In this document: piece after piece, positions 39,567 to 48,683 of the stretch | How the letters are laid out: each line of letters starts with the position of its first letter | Numbering within the stretch: the first letter of the stretch is position 1 | Assembly: GCA_945893145.1 (NCBI GenBank) | Contig: CAMDDZ010000009.1 | Coordinates: forward strand, 1-64,000 | Direction: 5' to 3' | Length of the DNA stretch: 64,000 nucleotides | From: Rhodoplanes serenus | Lineage (GTDB): Bacteria; Pseudomonadota; Alphaproteobacteria; Rhizobiales; Xanthobacteraceae | The notes under the pieces: generated by a model | Databases searched by the model: none | Seen by the model: only the letters and a program-made list of their open reading frames with translations | Told to the model about the DNA's origin: nothing | Translations under genes and position numbers: made by a program

Positions 39567-40310
39567 ATGCTGGACTGGGACGACGTTCGCACCGTGAAGG
39601 CCATCGCCGACGGCGGCTCGCTCGGCAAGGCCGCCGAGACGCTCGGCATCGACCAATCCACCGTGTTCCGCAGGCTCAGCCAGATCGAGCAGCGCGCAGG
39701 CCTGCGCCTGTTCCGGCGCAACCGCACCGGCTATGAGCCGACCCCGCAAGGCGCCGACATGGCGCGGCTCGCCGAGCGCATGGAGCAGGACGTCGCGGCG
39801 TTCGAGCAGCGGCTGCATCAGAAGGGCGAGCCGGAGAAGACCTACAGCTACGGCGTCACGCCGCTCGACACCATCATGAGCATGGGCGGCTTGGCGTTCC
39901 TCAAAGCCATGATCGACGGCAAGCTGCCGCAGGCGCCGCTGTGCGCGACGATGGGCTTCCACATCACCGAGGCCGCTGAAGGACGCGCCGTGTTCGAAGG
40001 CCTGCCGGAGTTCCGGCACTACAATCCAATCGGCACCGTGCACGGCGGCTTCCACGCCACGCTGCTCGATTCGGCGCTCGGCTGCGCGATCTTCTCGACG
40101 CTGGCCAAGGGCGAGACCTGGACCACGCTGGAGCTGAAGCTCAACTTCGTGCGCCCGATCACCAGGGACACTGGCCGCGTGCGGGCCGAGGGTCGCGTCA
40201 TCCACCGCGGGCGCACGGTCGCGACCTCAGAAGGCGACGTGCGCGACGGCGCCGGTAAGCTCTACGCTCACGCCAGCACGACCTGCATGATTTTTCCCGC
40301 CAGGGCTTGA
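39567..40310 (+). CDS. LysR-type HTH fused to PaaI-type thioesterase
   Basis: A 247-residue fusion. Residues 1-86 are a LysR DNA-binding domain: VRTVKAIADGGSLGKAAETLG, STVFRRLSQIEQRAGLRLF, TPQGADMARLAERM and linker helix. From about 88 the protein is a complete PaaI hotdog thioesterase: KTYSYGVTPLDTIMSMGG, NPIGTVHGGFHATLLDSALG (H159, D168) and the NFVRPIT strand. The LysR effector-binding domain is missing and the hotdog takes its place; the join is in frame with no stop. It may be a deletion fusion or a regulator sensing acyl-CoA. I know of no standard family with this architecture. Confidence 0.9.
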   Translation: MLDWDDVRTVKAIADGGSLGKAAETLGIDQSTVFRRLSQIEQRAGLRLFRRNRTGYEPTPQGADMARLAERMEQDVAAFEQRLHQKGEPEKTYSYGVTPLDTIMSMGGLAFLKAMIDGKLPQAPLCATMGFHITEAAEGRAVFEGLPEFRHYNPIGTVHGGFHATLLDSALGCAIFSTLAKGETWTTLELKLNFVRPITRDTGRVRAEGRVIHRGRTVATSEGDVRDGAGKLYAHASTTCMIFPARA

Positions 40311-40352
40311 GGCCCTGGCTCGCATTCTGAGATCGGAGGAATTGCCGCCGCG

Positions 40353-40823
40353 TTAGTCGGCGAAAGCGCTTGCCGCCACCGACGAATTCGGGCTGAGCCG
40401 CAGCGGCGGCCGCGCCACGAGGTCGACACGAGCGCTGCGCCGGTTGAAGTCGCAATAGGCAAAGCCCAGGCCCGAAACCGAGCCACGGAAGCTATGGGCG
40501 CCGGTCTTGTCGAGATTGAAGCACGGCTCGAAGGGAAGCCCGCGCACCGAGGCGCAGAAGCGGTCGCCCTTCACCCGCAAGGTGCCGGGCGGCAGCGAGA
40601 CAAAGCGCGGATTCTGGCGGCCGCCAATCGAGACATAGCCCGCGACCGAACCGTCGGCGTAGATGCGGCCAGCGCCGCTGGTGCCGTCGAAGCAGTTATA
40701 GGAGAACAGGTTACCGGCGACGAACTGGCGCGCTTCGGTGACCCGCATTTCCCCGGCCGACGCCGGCCCAGTGCTTGCGAGGCTGGCCGACAGGATGGTT
40801 AGCCGCAGCAACTTGCCCCACAT
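40353..40823 (-). CDS. Exported protein of unknown function
   Basis: A 156-residue protein with a signal peptide (MWGKLLRLTILSASLASTGPASA, cleavage about 23) and a mature part with six cysteines or near (NCFDGTSGAG, FCASV, PCFNL, YCDFN). The four-cysteine spacing suggests disulfides in the periplasm, around a beta-rich DGSVAGYVSIGGR core. No family recognised. Convergent with the LysR-PaaI gene. Confidence 0.7.
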   Translation of the reverse strand: MWGKLLRLTILSASLASTGPASAGEMRVTEARQFVAGNLFSYNCFDGTSGAGRIYADGSVAGYVSIGGRQNPRFVSLPPGTLRVKGDRFCASVRGLPFEPCFNLDKTGAHSFRGSVSGLGFAYCDFNRRSARVDLVARPPLRLSPNSSVAASAFAD

Positions 40824-40940
40824 CCCTCAACTCCCACTCTTTAGACCGCCACAGCACAGGTAATCAGGGTGTTAACTGCCTGGTTACCATACGAAACTGG
40901 GCGATCATGCCTGATGTTGGTAGCCAAATCCTGAACGTCT

Positions 40941-41927
40941 TTACCGGATTTTGACCACGATTCGACCCCGAACGCGACCCTCGAGGATACTTCCGGCTGC
41001 CGTGGTTACTTCGGCGAGCCCAATCTGACTGGTCAGCTGCTCCAGTTTGCCTCGATCGAGGTCGGAATCCAAGCGTTCCCAGGCCGCAACACGCATTTTC
41101 AGTGGACATTGCACGGAATCGATGCCGAGAAGCGACACTGCGCGCAAAATGAAGGGGGCAACGCTGGAAGGCAGGTCCATGCCCCCTGCCAAACCACAGG
41201 CCGCGACCGCCCCGCCATATTTCGTCATCGACAGCACGTTGGCCAGCGTGGTCGAGCCGACCGAATCGATGGCGGCGGCCCAACGCTCCTTGGCGAGCGG
41301 CTTCGGCGCACCAGACAGTTCCGCCCGGTCGATGATCTCGCTGGCGCCGAGGTCCTTCAGGTAACCGGCCTCGCCCGGCCGGCCGGTCGAAGCGGTGACC
41401 TGATGGCCAAGCTTCGACAGGATCGCAACCGCGACCGAACCCACGCCGCCGGCAGCACCCGTCACCAGGACCGGCCCTGCGCCGGGCTTGAGGCCGTGGC
41501 GCTCGAGCGCCATCACGGCGAGCATCGCCGTATAGCCGGCGGTGCCGACCGCCATGGCGTCGCGCGGCGACATCTTCGCCGGCAGCCGCACCAGCCATTG
41601 GCCTTTCACACGCGCCTTCTCGGCGTAGGCGCCGAGATGGGTTTCGCCGGTGCCCCAGCCGTTGAGGATCACCTTGTCGCCCGGCTTCCAATCGGGATGT
41701 GACGAGCTTTCCACCGTGCCCGCGAAATCGATGCCGGGAATCATCGGGAAGCGGCGCACCACCGGCGCCTTCCCGGTGATGGCGAGCCCGTCCTTGTAGT
41801 TCAGTGTGGACCACTCGACCGCGACAGTGACGTCGCCGTCCATCAGGTCTTTCTCGTCGAAATCTTTCAGGCCGACGGTCTGAGCCTTGTCGGCTTTCTC
41901 GATCACGATTGCTTTGAAGGTGGCCAA
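40941..41927 (-). CDS. AcuI/YhdH-type acryloyl-CoA (quinone) reductase
   Basis: A 328-residue MDR-superfamily NADPH oxidoreductase. Recognisable are the N-terminal [11 protein letters not shown]...[45 protein letters not shown] of the AcuI group, the [15 protein letters not shown] nucleotide loop and the [15 protein letters not shown] segment. AcuI converts toxic acryloyl-CoA to propionyl-CoA. The YhdH group is close; exact substrate not certain. Its start is 63 bp from the stop of an MFS gene on the same strand, so a link is possible. Confidence 0.9.
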   Translation of the reverse strand: MATFKAIVIEKADKAQTVGLKDFDEKDLMDGDVTVAVEWSTLNYKDGLAITGKAPVVRRFPMIPGIDFAGTVESSSHPDWKPGDKVILNGWGTGETHLGAYAEKARVKGQWLVRLPAKMSPRDAMAVGTAGYTAMLAVMALERHGLKPGAGPVLVTGAAGGVGSVAVAILSKLGHQVTASTGRPGEAGYLKDLGASEIIDRAELSGAPKPLAKERWAAAIDSVGSTTLANVLSMTKYGGAVAACGLAGGMDLPSSVAPFILRAVSLLGIDSVQCPLKMRVAAWERLDSDLDRGKLEQLTSQIGLAEVTTAAGSILEGRVRGRIVVKIR

Positions 41928-41990
41928 GTGTCATCTCCCGTCACGCGTTTCGACGCGATGATGCCAGCCGGAGATGACGGCGCAAAGGCC

Positions 41991-43211
41991 TCAGGCCGTC
42001 GCGGATGCCGGCCGCGCCACCGGCTTCTCGACGATCGGCAGGTTGATAACGGCCGACGCGACGCCAAGCGCGATGGAGAGCCACCACACCACGTCATATG
42101 AGCCGGTGCGCTCGAACAGCAAGCCGCCGAACCAGACACCGAGGAAGCCGCCAACCTGGTGGCTGAAGAAGGCGAAGCCAAACAGCATGGCGAGCCAGCG
42201 CGTGCCAAACATCAGCGCGACCAGACCCGAGGTCGGCGGAATCGTCGAGAGCCAAAGCAGTCCGATTACGGCGCCGAAAACAACAGAGATGGCAGGACTC
42301 GCCGGCAGCAGGATGAAAATGAGGATCGCAATCGAGCGAGCGAAATAGATGATCGCCAGCACGTAGCGCTTCGGCATCAGGTTGCTGAGCCAGCCGGCCG
42401 CGATCGAGCCCACAATGTTGAACAGACCGATCGCACCGATGGTCCAGGCGCCGACCTCGATCGAAAGGCCACGATCGACCAGATAGGCCGGCAGGTGCAC
42501 GGTGATGAAGAAGAGCTGAAAGCCACAGGTGAAGAAGCCCAGCACCAGCAGCACGTAGCTGCGGTGCCCGAATGCCTCGGCCAGGGCCTGGGTGACCGAT
42601 TGCGGCTTGACCGCGCCGGTCGGCGGCGCGGCCTTGGGCGCCGCGAGCGCCAGCGCAAGCGGAATGATCAGCAGCACGATGGCGCCGAAGATCAGCAGCG
42701 TCTGGTGCCAGCCGATTTCCGCCATCAGCCCAACCGCAATCGGCGAGAACAGGAATTGGCCGAACGAGCCCGCCGCCGTGCCAAGCCCAAAGCCGAGCGA
42801 GCGCCAGCTTTCCGGCAGCAGCTTGCCCAGCACGCCCACCACCAGCGGCGTGCCGGTGCCGGCAAGGCCGAAACCGATCAGCACGCCGGCAGTGAAATGC
42901 AGCGTCAGCGGCGTGGTCGAATAGGCCATCAACGCGAGGCCTGCACCATGCAGCAGCGCGCCCAGCGCAAACACCCGCACCGCGCCGAAGCGGTCGGCGA
43001 TGGCGCCGGCAAACGGCTGGCCCACGCCCCAAAGCAGCATCTGGATCGCGAGCGCAAGCGCGAACACGTCGCGGCCCCAACTGTTGGCCTGCGACATCGG
43101 GGTGAGGAAAAAACCAAGTGAAGAGCGCGGGCCGAAACCGAGCAGACTGATCAGGCAGCCACACGCCAAGATGACGGCCGGCGTGCGCCAGGTGAGCGAA
43201 CGGACCGTCAT
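41991..43211 (-). CDS. MFS transporter (paralogue 1)
   Basis: A 406-residue permease with 12 predicted membrane segments. The loop GVGQPFAGAIADRFGAVRV is an MFS motif-A variant, with FGPRSSLGFFLTPMSQ at helix 1. The second half retains FTCGFQLFFITVHLPAYLVDRG and FGTRWLAMLFGFAFFSHQVGGFLG. It resembles oxalate/formate- or monocarboxylate-type MFS proteins. It is a near duplicate of the next gene, 13 bp upstream, and probably arose by tandem duplication. Its substrate cannot be read by eye. Confidence 0.92.
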   Translation of the reverse strand: MTVRSLTWRTPAVILACGCLISLLGFGPRSSLGFFLTPMSQANSWGRDVFALALAIQMLLWGVGQPFAGAIADRFGAVRVFALGALLHGAGLALMAYSTTPLTLHFTAGVLIGFGLAGTGTPLVVGVLGKLLPESWRSLGFGLGTAAGSFGQFLFSPIAVGLMAEIGWHQTLLIFGAIVLLIIPLALALAAPKAAPPTGAVKPQSVTQALAEAFGHRSYVLLVLGFFTCGFQLFFITVHLPAYLVDRGLSIEVGAWTIGAIGLFNIVGSIAAGWLSNLMPKRYVLAIIYFARSIAILIFILLPASPAISVVFGAVIGLLWLSTIPPTSGLVALMFGTRWLAMLFGFAFFSHQVGGFLGVWFGGLLFERTGSYDVVWWLSIALGVASAVINLPIVEKPVARPASATA

Positions 43212-43224
43212 CGTGACTCTGCCC

Positions 43225-44460
43225 TTACGCGGCGGCGGCCGCGGGTCGAACCACCGGCTGCTCTTTGATCGGCAGGTTGATCACGGCCGAGGCGACGCCG
43301 AAGAACACCGAGAGCCACCACACCACGTTGTAGGAGCCGGTGTATTCGAACGCCAATCCGCCCAGCCAGACGCCCAGGAAGCCGCCAACCTGATGGCTGA
43401 AGAAGGCGAAGCCGAACAGCATGGTGAGCCAGCGCGTGCCGAACATCAGCGCCACGAGGCCTGAGGTCGGCGGCACGGTCGAGAGCCAAAGCAGCCCGGT
43501 GACCGCGCCGAACACCAGCGTGGTGGCGGGCGAGGCGGGCAGCGAGATGAAGACGACGACCGAGATCGCACGCATGAAATAGATGAACGACAGGATGAGC
43601 CGCTTCGGCACGACGTTGCCGAGATAGCCCGAGCCCATCGAGCCCACGATGTTGAACAGGCCGATCACCGCCAGGGTCCAGCCGCCAACCCAGGTCGAGA
43701 GCCCGCGATCGACCAGATAGGACGGCAAGTGCACGGTGACGAAGGCGAGTTGGAAACCGCAGGTGAAGAAGCCGAGCACCAGCAGCACGTAGGAGCGGTG
43801 GCCGAACGCCTCCGTCAGCGCCTGCTTCACCGATTGCTGCGGCGCAGCCTTCACGGGCGCGCCACCGCGGGGCCCCATCAGGGTCAGCGACAGCGGCACG
43901 ATCAGCAGCAGCAGGCACGAGAAGATGACAAGCGTCGTGTGCCAGTCGAAATTTTCGTTCAGGCTGACGGCGAGCGGCGAATACAGGAACTGGCCGAACG
44001 AACCGGCTGCGGTGCCAGCGCCGAAGGCGAGCGAGCGGTAGTTCTCAGGCACGAGCTTGCCGAGCGCGCCGATAATGGCAGGCATGGCGCAACCCGACAG
44101 GCCAAAGCCGATCAGCACGCCGGCCGAGATGTAGAGCATCCCGGGTGTAGTCGACAGCGTCATCAGGTAGAGGCCGGCGGCGTAGAGGACCGCGCCAAAG
44201 CTGAGCACGCGCGGCGCGCCGTATTTGTCGGCGATCGCGCCAGCGAACGGCTGGCCCAACCCCCACAGCAAATTCTGGATCGCCAACGCAAGGCCGAACA
44301 CGTCGCGGCCCCAGTTGTTGGCGCTGGTCAGCGGCGTGAGGAAGAAGCCAAGCGAGGACCGCGGGCCGAAGCTGATCACCGCGATGATACAACCGAACGC
44401 GATGAGAACGGCTGGCGTACGCCAGCTTGCGAGCTTCACGGGCGCGGTCGCGATCGACAT
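43225..44460 (-). CDS. MFS transporter (paralogue 2)
   Basis: A 411-residue permease, colinear with paralogue 1: FGPRSSLGFFLTPLTS, GLGQPFAGAIADKYGAPRV, FTCGFQLAFVTVHLPSYLVDRG and SHQVGGFLGVWLGG. The start is set at 44460 because ggag lies 7 bases upstream; longer frames add a region with no ribosome site. The two genes are 13 bp apart. Divergence is moderate, mostly in the loops and membrane segment 7, consistent with duplication and specialisation. Confidence 0.92.
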   Translation of the reverse strand: MSIATAPVKLASWRTPAVLIAFGCIIAVISFGPRSSLGFFLTPLTSANNWGRDVFGLALAIQNLLWGLGQPFAGAIADKYGAPRVLSFGAVLYAAGLYLMTLSTTPGMLYISAGVLIGFGLSGCAMPAIIGALGKLVPENYRSLAFGAGTAAGSFGQFLYSPLAVSLNENFDWHTTLVIFSCLLLLIVPLSLTLMGPRGGAPVKAAPQQSVKQALTEAFGHRSYVLLVLGFFTCGFQLAFVTVHLPSYLVDRGLSTWVGGWTLAVIGLFNIVGSMGSGYLGNVVPKRLILSFIYFMRAISVVVFISLPASPATTLVFGAVTGLLWLSTVPPTSGLVALMFGTRWLTMLFGFAFFSHQVGGFLGVWLGGLAFEYTGSYNVVWWLSVFFGVASAVINLPIKEQPVVRPAAAAA

Positions 44461-44724
44461 GAGTGGCTCCGAGGGAAAGGCCGCGCCGCGAACGCCGCGC
44501 GTTGCGCGCCATACATAGGGGCTGCCCCGAGCGTCCCAAAGCGAAAGTTCGTGATGGCAACGATTTGCGCCACGCATGGCTGCCCGCCAGAAGGGGACTG
44601 GCGGCGCCAAGAGCAAAGTGCTATATGATTTGCTCGAAGTGAGGATAACTGCCGCGTATAAACGCTGCGTAGCCAAAGACTGAACTCGAAGTGCCGGCCC
44701 CGAGCCGGATGTTTTCGTCCCCCT

Positions 44725-44745
44725 ATATGCTCATAGTGAGTATAT
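44725..44745. promoter_or_regulatory. Palindromic NadQ-operator candidate before nadA
   Basis: atatgctca-tag-tgagtatat, two 9-base arms differing at one pair, 16 bases before the nadA ATG. The A/T-rich arms may include the -10 region. From memory the NadQ motif in Rhizobiales is a tatactca-type palindrome, which this resembles. The regulator gene is at 35540-36511. Confidence 0.6.
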
Positions 44746-44761
44746 CTGGAAGGAAGCCACC

Positions 44762-45859
44762 ATGCCGATCCTGGAAACTGTTGGGCCTGAGTTGAACCGC
44801 AGCGCGCCGCGCCCGGCTGCGCCGAGCCGCTCCGCTCAGCGCAAGTTCGCCACCCTGCCCGCGCCTGCGCTCGAATGGAACGAGCGGATTGAGCGCGAGA
44901 CCGCGCCGCTTTACGCGCGCATCAAAAACGTAGTGCCGCCAAACGAGTGGCCGTTCTTCGCGCCTTACGTCGCAGCCATCAATACGATCAAGAAACAGCG
45001 CAACGCCGTCATCCTGGCGCACAACTACCAGACCCCGGAGATCTATCATTGCGTCGCCGATTTCGTCGGCGACTCGCTGCAGCTCGCCCGCGAAGCCACC
45101 AAGGTCAATGCCGACGTGATCGTGCAGGCCGGCGTGCACTTCATGGCCGAGACCGCGAAGATCCTCAATCCCGGCAAGACCGTGCTGATCCCGGACTCCA
45201 GAGCCGGTTGCTCGCTCGCCACCTCGATTACCGGCGAGGACGTACGCCTGTTGCGCGAGCGCTTTCCGGGCGTGCCGGTCGTCACCTATGTCAACACATC
45301 GGCCGAGGTGAAGGCCGAGAGCGACATCTGCTGCACCTCCTCGAACGCGTTGCAGGTGGTCGAGAGCCTCGGCGCCGACAAGGTGATCTTCATTCCCGAC
45401 CAGTACCTTGCGAAATACGTCGCATCGCAGACCAAAGTGAAAATCATCGCCTGGAAAGGCTCCTGCGAGGTGCATGAGCGCTTCACCGGCGACGAGCTCG
45501 CGCTGATCCGCAGCAACGATCCGACGATCCAGATTATCGCGCATCCGGAATGCCCGCCCGACGTGATCGCGGCCGCCGACTTCACCGGCTCGACCGCCCA
45601 CATGATCGACTTCGTGCGCACGAAGAAGCCCAAGCGCGTCGTCCTGGTCACCGAATGCTCGATGGCCGACAACGTGCAGGCCGAGCTGCCTGACGTCGAG
45701 TTCGTGCGGCCGTGCAATCTCTGTCCGCACATGAAGCGCATCACGCTGCCGAAAATCCTCGACAGTCTCCTGCACATGAAGGAGGAGGTCGTGGTCGACC
45801 CGGCAATCGCCGCCAAGGCGCGGCGGGCGGTCGAGCGGATGATTTATCTGAAGAGTTGA
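44762..45859 (+). CDS. nadA: Quinolinate synthase A
   Basis: A 365-residue [4Fe-4S] enzyme joining iminoaspartate and dihydroxyacetone phosphate to make quinolinate. It has [27 protein letters not shown] (with a Cys ligand), [55 protein letters not shown] and [15 protein letters not shown] (cysteine ligands in the usual order). ATG follows ggaagga. A palindrome before it is a NadQ-type operator. nadC follows 157 bp later; nadB is not in between. Confidence 0.97.
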   Translation: MPILETVGPELNRSAPRPAAPSRSAQRKFATLPAPALEWNERIERETAPLYARIKNVVPPNEWPFFAPYVAAINTIKKQRNAVILAHNYQTPEIYHCVADFVGDSLQLAREATKVNADVIVQAGVHFMAETAKILNPGKTVLIPDSRAGCSLATSITGEDVRLLRERFPGVPVVTYVNTSAEVKAESDICCTSSNALQVVESLGADKVIFIPDQYLAKYVASQTKVKIIAWKGSCEVHERFTGDELALIRSNDPTIQIIAHPECPPDVIAAADFTGSTAHMIDFVRTKKPKRVVLVTECSMADNVQAELPDVEFVRPCNLCPHMKRITLPKILDSLLHMKEEVVVDPAIAAKARRAVERMIYLKS

Positions 45860-45883
45860 TCGTGACTGTGATCGGCCAAAGCC

Positions 45884-45997
45884 TCTGCTGTCATCATCCG
45901 CGCAAGCGGATGATCCAGTAACCACCGGCCGATACGAGGATACTGGATGCCCGCTCCCCGCCTTCGCGGGGACAGGCTTCGCGGGCATGACAGCAGA
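45884..45997. repeat. REP-like element in the nadA-nadC spacer
   Basis: A perfect 11-bp inverted repeat, tctgctgtcat (45884) / atgacagcaga (45987), encloses two inner hairpins (catccgcgcaagcggatg; gccttcgcggggacaggcttcgc region). The same family appears at 55261-55345. It may form RNA structure between nadA and nadC and affect their relative expression. No open frame. Confidence 0.75.
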
Positions 45998-46016
45998 AAC
46001 ATTCGGGGAGCGAACC

Positions 46017-46916
46017 ATGCTGACGCGGGCGACCGAAACGCTGATCGAGCAATCCCTACTCTATCCCACCGGCTTTCTCTCGCCGCTCGCCATCGAGGAG
46101 GCGGTGACCCGCGCGCTCGATGAAGACCTCGGCCGCGCCGGTGATGTCACCTCGATTGCGACCATTCCGGTCGGCACCGGCAGCCGCACCATTCTGGTCG
46201 CGCGCAAGGCCGGCACCATTGCGGGCCTGCCGCTGGTCGCCGCAACCTTCCGCAAGCTCTCCCCCGATATCGAGATCAAGCCCGCGGCGCGCGATGGCGA
46301 CGCCGTCGCGGCCAAGACCGTGCTGATGCACATCAACGGCGACGCCCGCGCGGTGCTTTCGGCCGAACGCGTGGCGCTGAACTTCCTCGGACACCTTTCC
46401 GGCATTGCGACCGCGACCGCCGCCTACGTGGCGAAGATCGGCCAGCACAAGACCCGCATCTGCTGCACGCGCAAGACCACGCCCGGCCTGCGGGCGCTGG
46501 AGAAATACGCGATCCGATGCGGCGGTGGTTTCAACCACCGCTTCGGCCTCGACGACGCGATCCTGATCAAGGACAACCATATCGCGGTCGCGGGCGGTAT
46601 CCGCGCCGTGCTGGAGCGCGCGCGGGCGGCGGCGGGCCACCTGGTGAAGATTGAGATTGAGGTCGATTCGCTCGATCAACTTCAGGAGGTGATCGACTGC
46701 AAACTTGCCGACGTGGTGCTGATCGACAATTTCCAGCCCGCTGACATGCGCAAGGCGGTCGCGATGGTCGGCGGCCGCATGGTGATCGAGGCCTCGGGCG
46801 GCATCACGCTCGACAGCATTGTCGAGATCGCGGCGACCGGCGTGGACTACGCCTCATCCGGCGCACTGACCCATTCGGTGCAGAATCTCGACGTCGCCCT
46901 CGACATCGAGATCTGA
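46017..46916 (+). CDS. nadC: Nicotinate-nucleotide pyrophosphorylase (quinolinate phosphoribosyltransferase)
   Basis: A 299-residue NadC, converting quinolinate and PRPP to nicotinate mononucleotide. Family motifs: LDEDLGRAGDVTSIATIP, ERVALNFLGHLSGIATATA, CCTRKTTPGLRALEKYAIRCGGG, RFGLDDAILIKDNH, and the C-terminal EASGGITLDSI barrel. A ribosome site (ggggag) fixes the ATG at 46017. It is in the same direction as nadA, separated by a repeat-bearing spacer. The reaction completes the de novo NAD route. Confidence 0.97.
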   Translation: MLTRATETLIEQSLLYPTGFLSPLAIEEAVTRALDEDLGRAGDVTSIATIPVGTGSRTILVARKAGTIAGLPLVAATFRKLSPDIEIKPAARDGDAVAAKTVLMHINGDARAVLSAERVALNFLGHLSGIATATAAYVAKIGQHKTRICCTRKTTPGLRALEKYAIRCGGGFNHRFGLDDAILIKDNHIAVAGGIRAVLERARAAAGHLVKIEIEVDSLDQLQEVIDCKLADVVLIDNFQPADMRKAVAMVGGRMVIEASGGITLDSIVEIAATGVDYASSGALTHSVQNLDVALDIEI

Positions 46917-46919
46917 ACG

Positions 46920-48575
46920 CTACATGGCCGCGTTATCCGGCGTGATGCCTGGGCCGAACGTGATACCCGGACCCCACGCCGGCGCATCGAGCCCCTCACC
47001 CCAGAGGCGCGGCCGGTAGAACGAATGCGCCCCGATGGTCGAAAGCTTGCGCATGCTGCGCACCCACCAGGGATGCACGTAGTAGGCATGGTAGTGGGTC
47101 GATTTACCGATTTCCGGCAGCCAGAGCTTGCCGTCGAGCATGTCGTGGGCGATCTCGGTGGCCTGCGTCCACAACACGGGTTCGGTCACCACATCGGGAA
47201 TGCCGTCGCACGCGAAGGTGAACTGGCAAGCCAGACGGCGATGGGAGTTCTGATAGACCACGCCGCAGACGTCGTTCGGGTAGTAGCCTGAGAACGCGCG
47301 ATTGAGCACGACCTGGGCGACCGCGATCTGGCCGCGCTTGGGCTCGCTGCGCGCCTCGAAATAGATCGCGTTGGCGAGACACTTCTCAGCCTTGGCGCGC
47401 GACGCGCCCGCGAGGTTGAGGTGCTCGGCCGGCGTCTTGGGACGTTGCTGCGGACCCGTGACCTCACCTTTCGAGGCGATGGTTTCGCCGGTGCCGGGCG
47501 CCGGCATGGTGCCGTCGGCGGGCGCCGCCGGGGCGAGCGCGGTGCGCTTGATGTCCGGGTCGGCGGCGTTGGGCACGACCGTCGGTACGTCGCCCGGCCA
47601 TGGCTCGATGGCGCCGACGGCATCGCCCATCGGAATGTTGCCGAAATAGAGATCAGCCAGCCGCGCGGCCGGGGTATCGCTCTCGACCGGATCGGACGAC
47701 GGTTCCGCTGCGGCCGCCAAAGGCGCCGGTGCGGGCACCGCGGCAGCAGCGGGCGCCGGTACGCTCACCGGAGGCAGCGAGGCCAGCGAATAAGTGGACG
47801 GAGCCGTCGCTACGGGCTCGGCGCTGTCGATGCGCGCCGGAGCCTCCGGCACTCCGTTGGGCTCGGCATCGGCCAGACGCGGCATTCCCGGACGCGTGAA
47901 GGTGACGGTTTTGACGCGCCCGGGCGGCAGGTCGCTGGCAGCGGCAGGCGCCGTCGCGGCGTTGAGATCGGCGGCGGCCGGACGGACCTCTGTGCCGGGC
48001 TTCGTGAATGCCACGGTTTTGACCCGGCCCGGCGTGAGATCGCGCGTGCCGCTCTGATTGGGGTCCGGCTCCTGGTGCGGCCGCGCCACCAGGAGATCGC
48101 CCTTGAGCCGGCGATTGACGGTGGGAAATTCAGGCCCTTGCCGCGAGCCGAGCACCGGCACCGGCGCATAGTCCTGCGGAATCGATCCGGTCACATCGAG
48201 ATCGCGAAAGCCGACGCTCGCGAGCTGATAGAGCGGCGACTCCGGCATTGCGGTGCCGATCGGCCGGGGAAAGCTGAAGGTCGCGGCATGGATCGTGCCG
48301 AACGGCGACGCGATCCCATGCGGCTGCGCGCGCTGCACCGGGGGCTGCTGGCGAATCAAAAGCGAGGTGAGGTCCTGGTAACCGGTCTGGGCCGGAGCCA
48401 GGCTGAGCACCAGGATACTAAGGCCGAAGGGCGCCGCGCGGACGCCCTTCGGCCAACTACTCGACGCAACCATGCACACGCTCATGACAGACGCGACGGA
48501 AACGCGACGCAACGTTACGCACGCACATGCGAAATAGCCGATGGCGAACCGGTGGCTACAATGCGACAGATTCAT
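46920..48575 (-). CDS. Cell-wall hydrolase, SleB type, with long linker
   Basis: A 551-residue envelope protein. A hydrophobic segment near 48-62 is probably a signal/anchor; several upstream ATGs leave the start open. A Pro/Ala-rich middle follows, with two similar units (PGRVKTVAFTKPG and PGRVKTVTFTRPG). The C-terminal domain (about 395-530) is SleB/CwlJ hydrolase-like: LANAIYFEARSEPKRGQIAV, VVLNRAFSGYYPND, SHRRLACQFTFACDG, THYHAYYVHPWW. It would cut peptidoglycan, as in lytic transglycosylases of this fold. Convergent with nadC, 3 bp apart. Confidence 0.87.
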   Translation of the reverse strand: MNLSHCSHRFAIGYFACACVTLRRVSVASVMSVCMVASSSWPKGVRAAPFGLSILVLSLAPAQTGYQDLTSLLIRQQPPVQRAQPHGIASPFGTIHAATFSFPRPIGTAMPESPLYQLASVGFRDLDVTGSIPQDYAPVPVLGSRQGPEFPTVNRRLKGDLLVARPHQEPDPNQSGTRDLTPGRVKTVAFTKPGTEVRPAAADLNAATAPAAASDLPPGRVKTVTFTRPGMPRLADAEPNGVPEAPARIDSAEPVATAPSTYSLASLPPVSVPAPAAAAVPAPAPLAAAAEPSSDPVESDTPAARLADLYFGNIPMGDAVGAIEPWPGDVPTVVPNAADPDIKRTALAPAAPADGTMPAPGTGETIASKGEVTGPQQRPKTPAEHLNLAGASRAKAEKCLANAIYFEARSEPKRGQIAVAQVVLNRAFSGYYPNDVCGVVYQNSHRRLACQFTFACDGIPDVVTEPVLWTQATEIAHDMLDGKLWLPEIGKSTHYHAYYVHPWWVRSMRKLSTIGAHSFYRPRLWGEGLDAPAWGPGITFGPGITPDNAAM

Positions 48576-48683
48576 TTATTGTCGGATTAACCTTGCGAAC
48601 GCGTTAACTGCGCGGGCGCGCGCCACGCGGCGCTGATTGGTAAAGATTCCGTCAATGCGGATTAAACCGCGCGGCGCGCGCCT

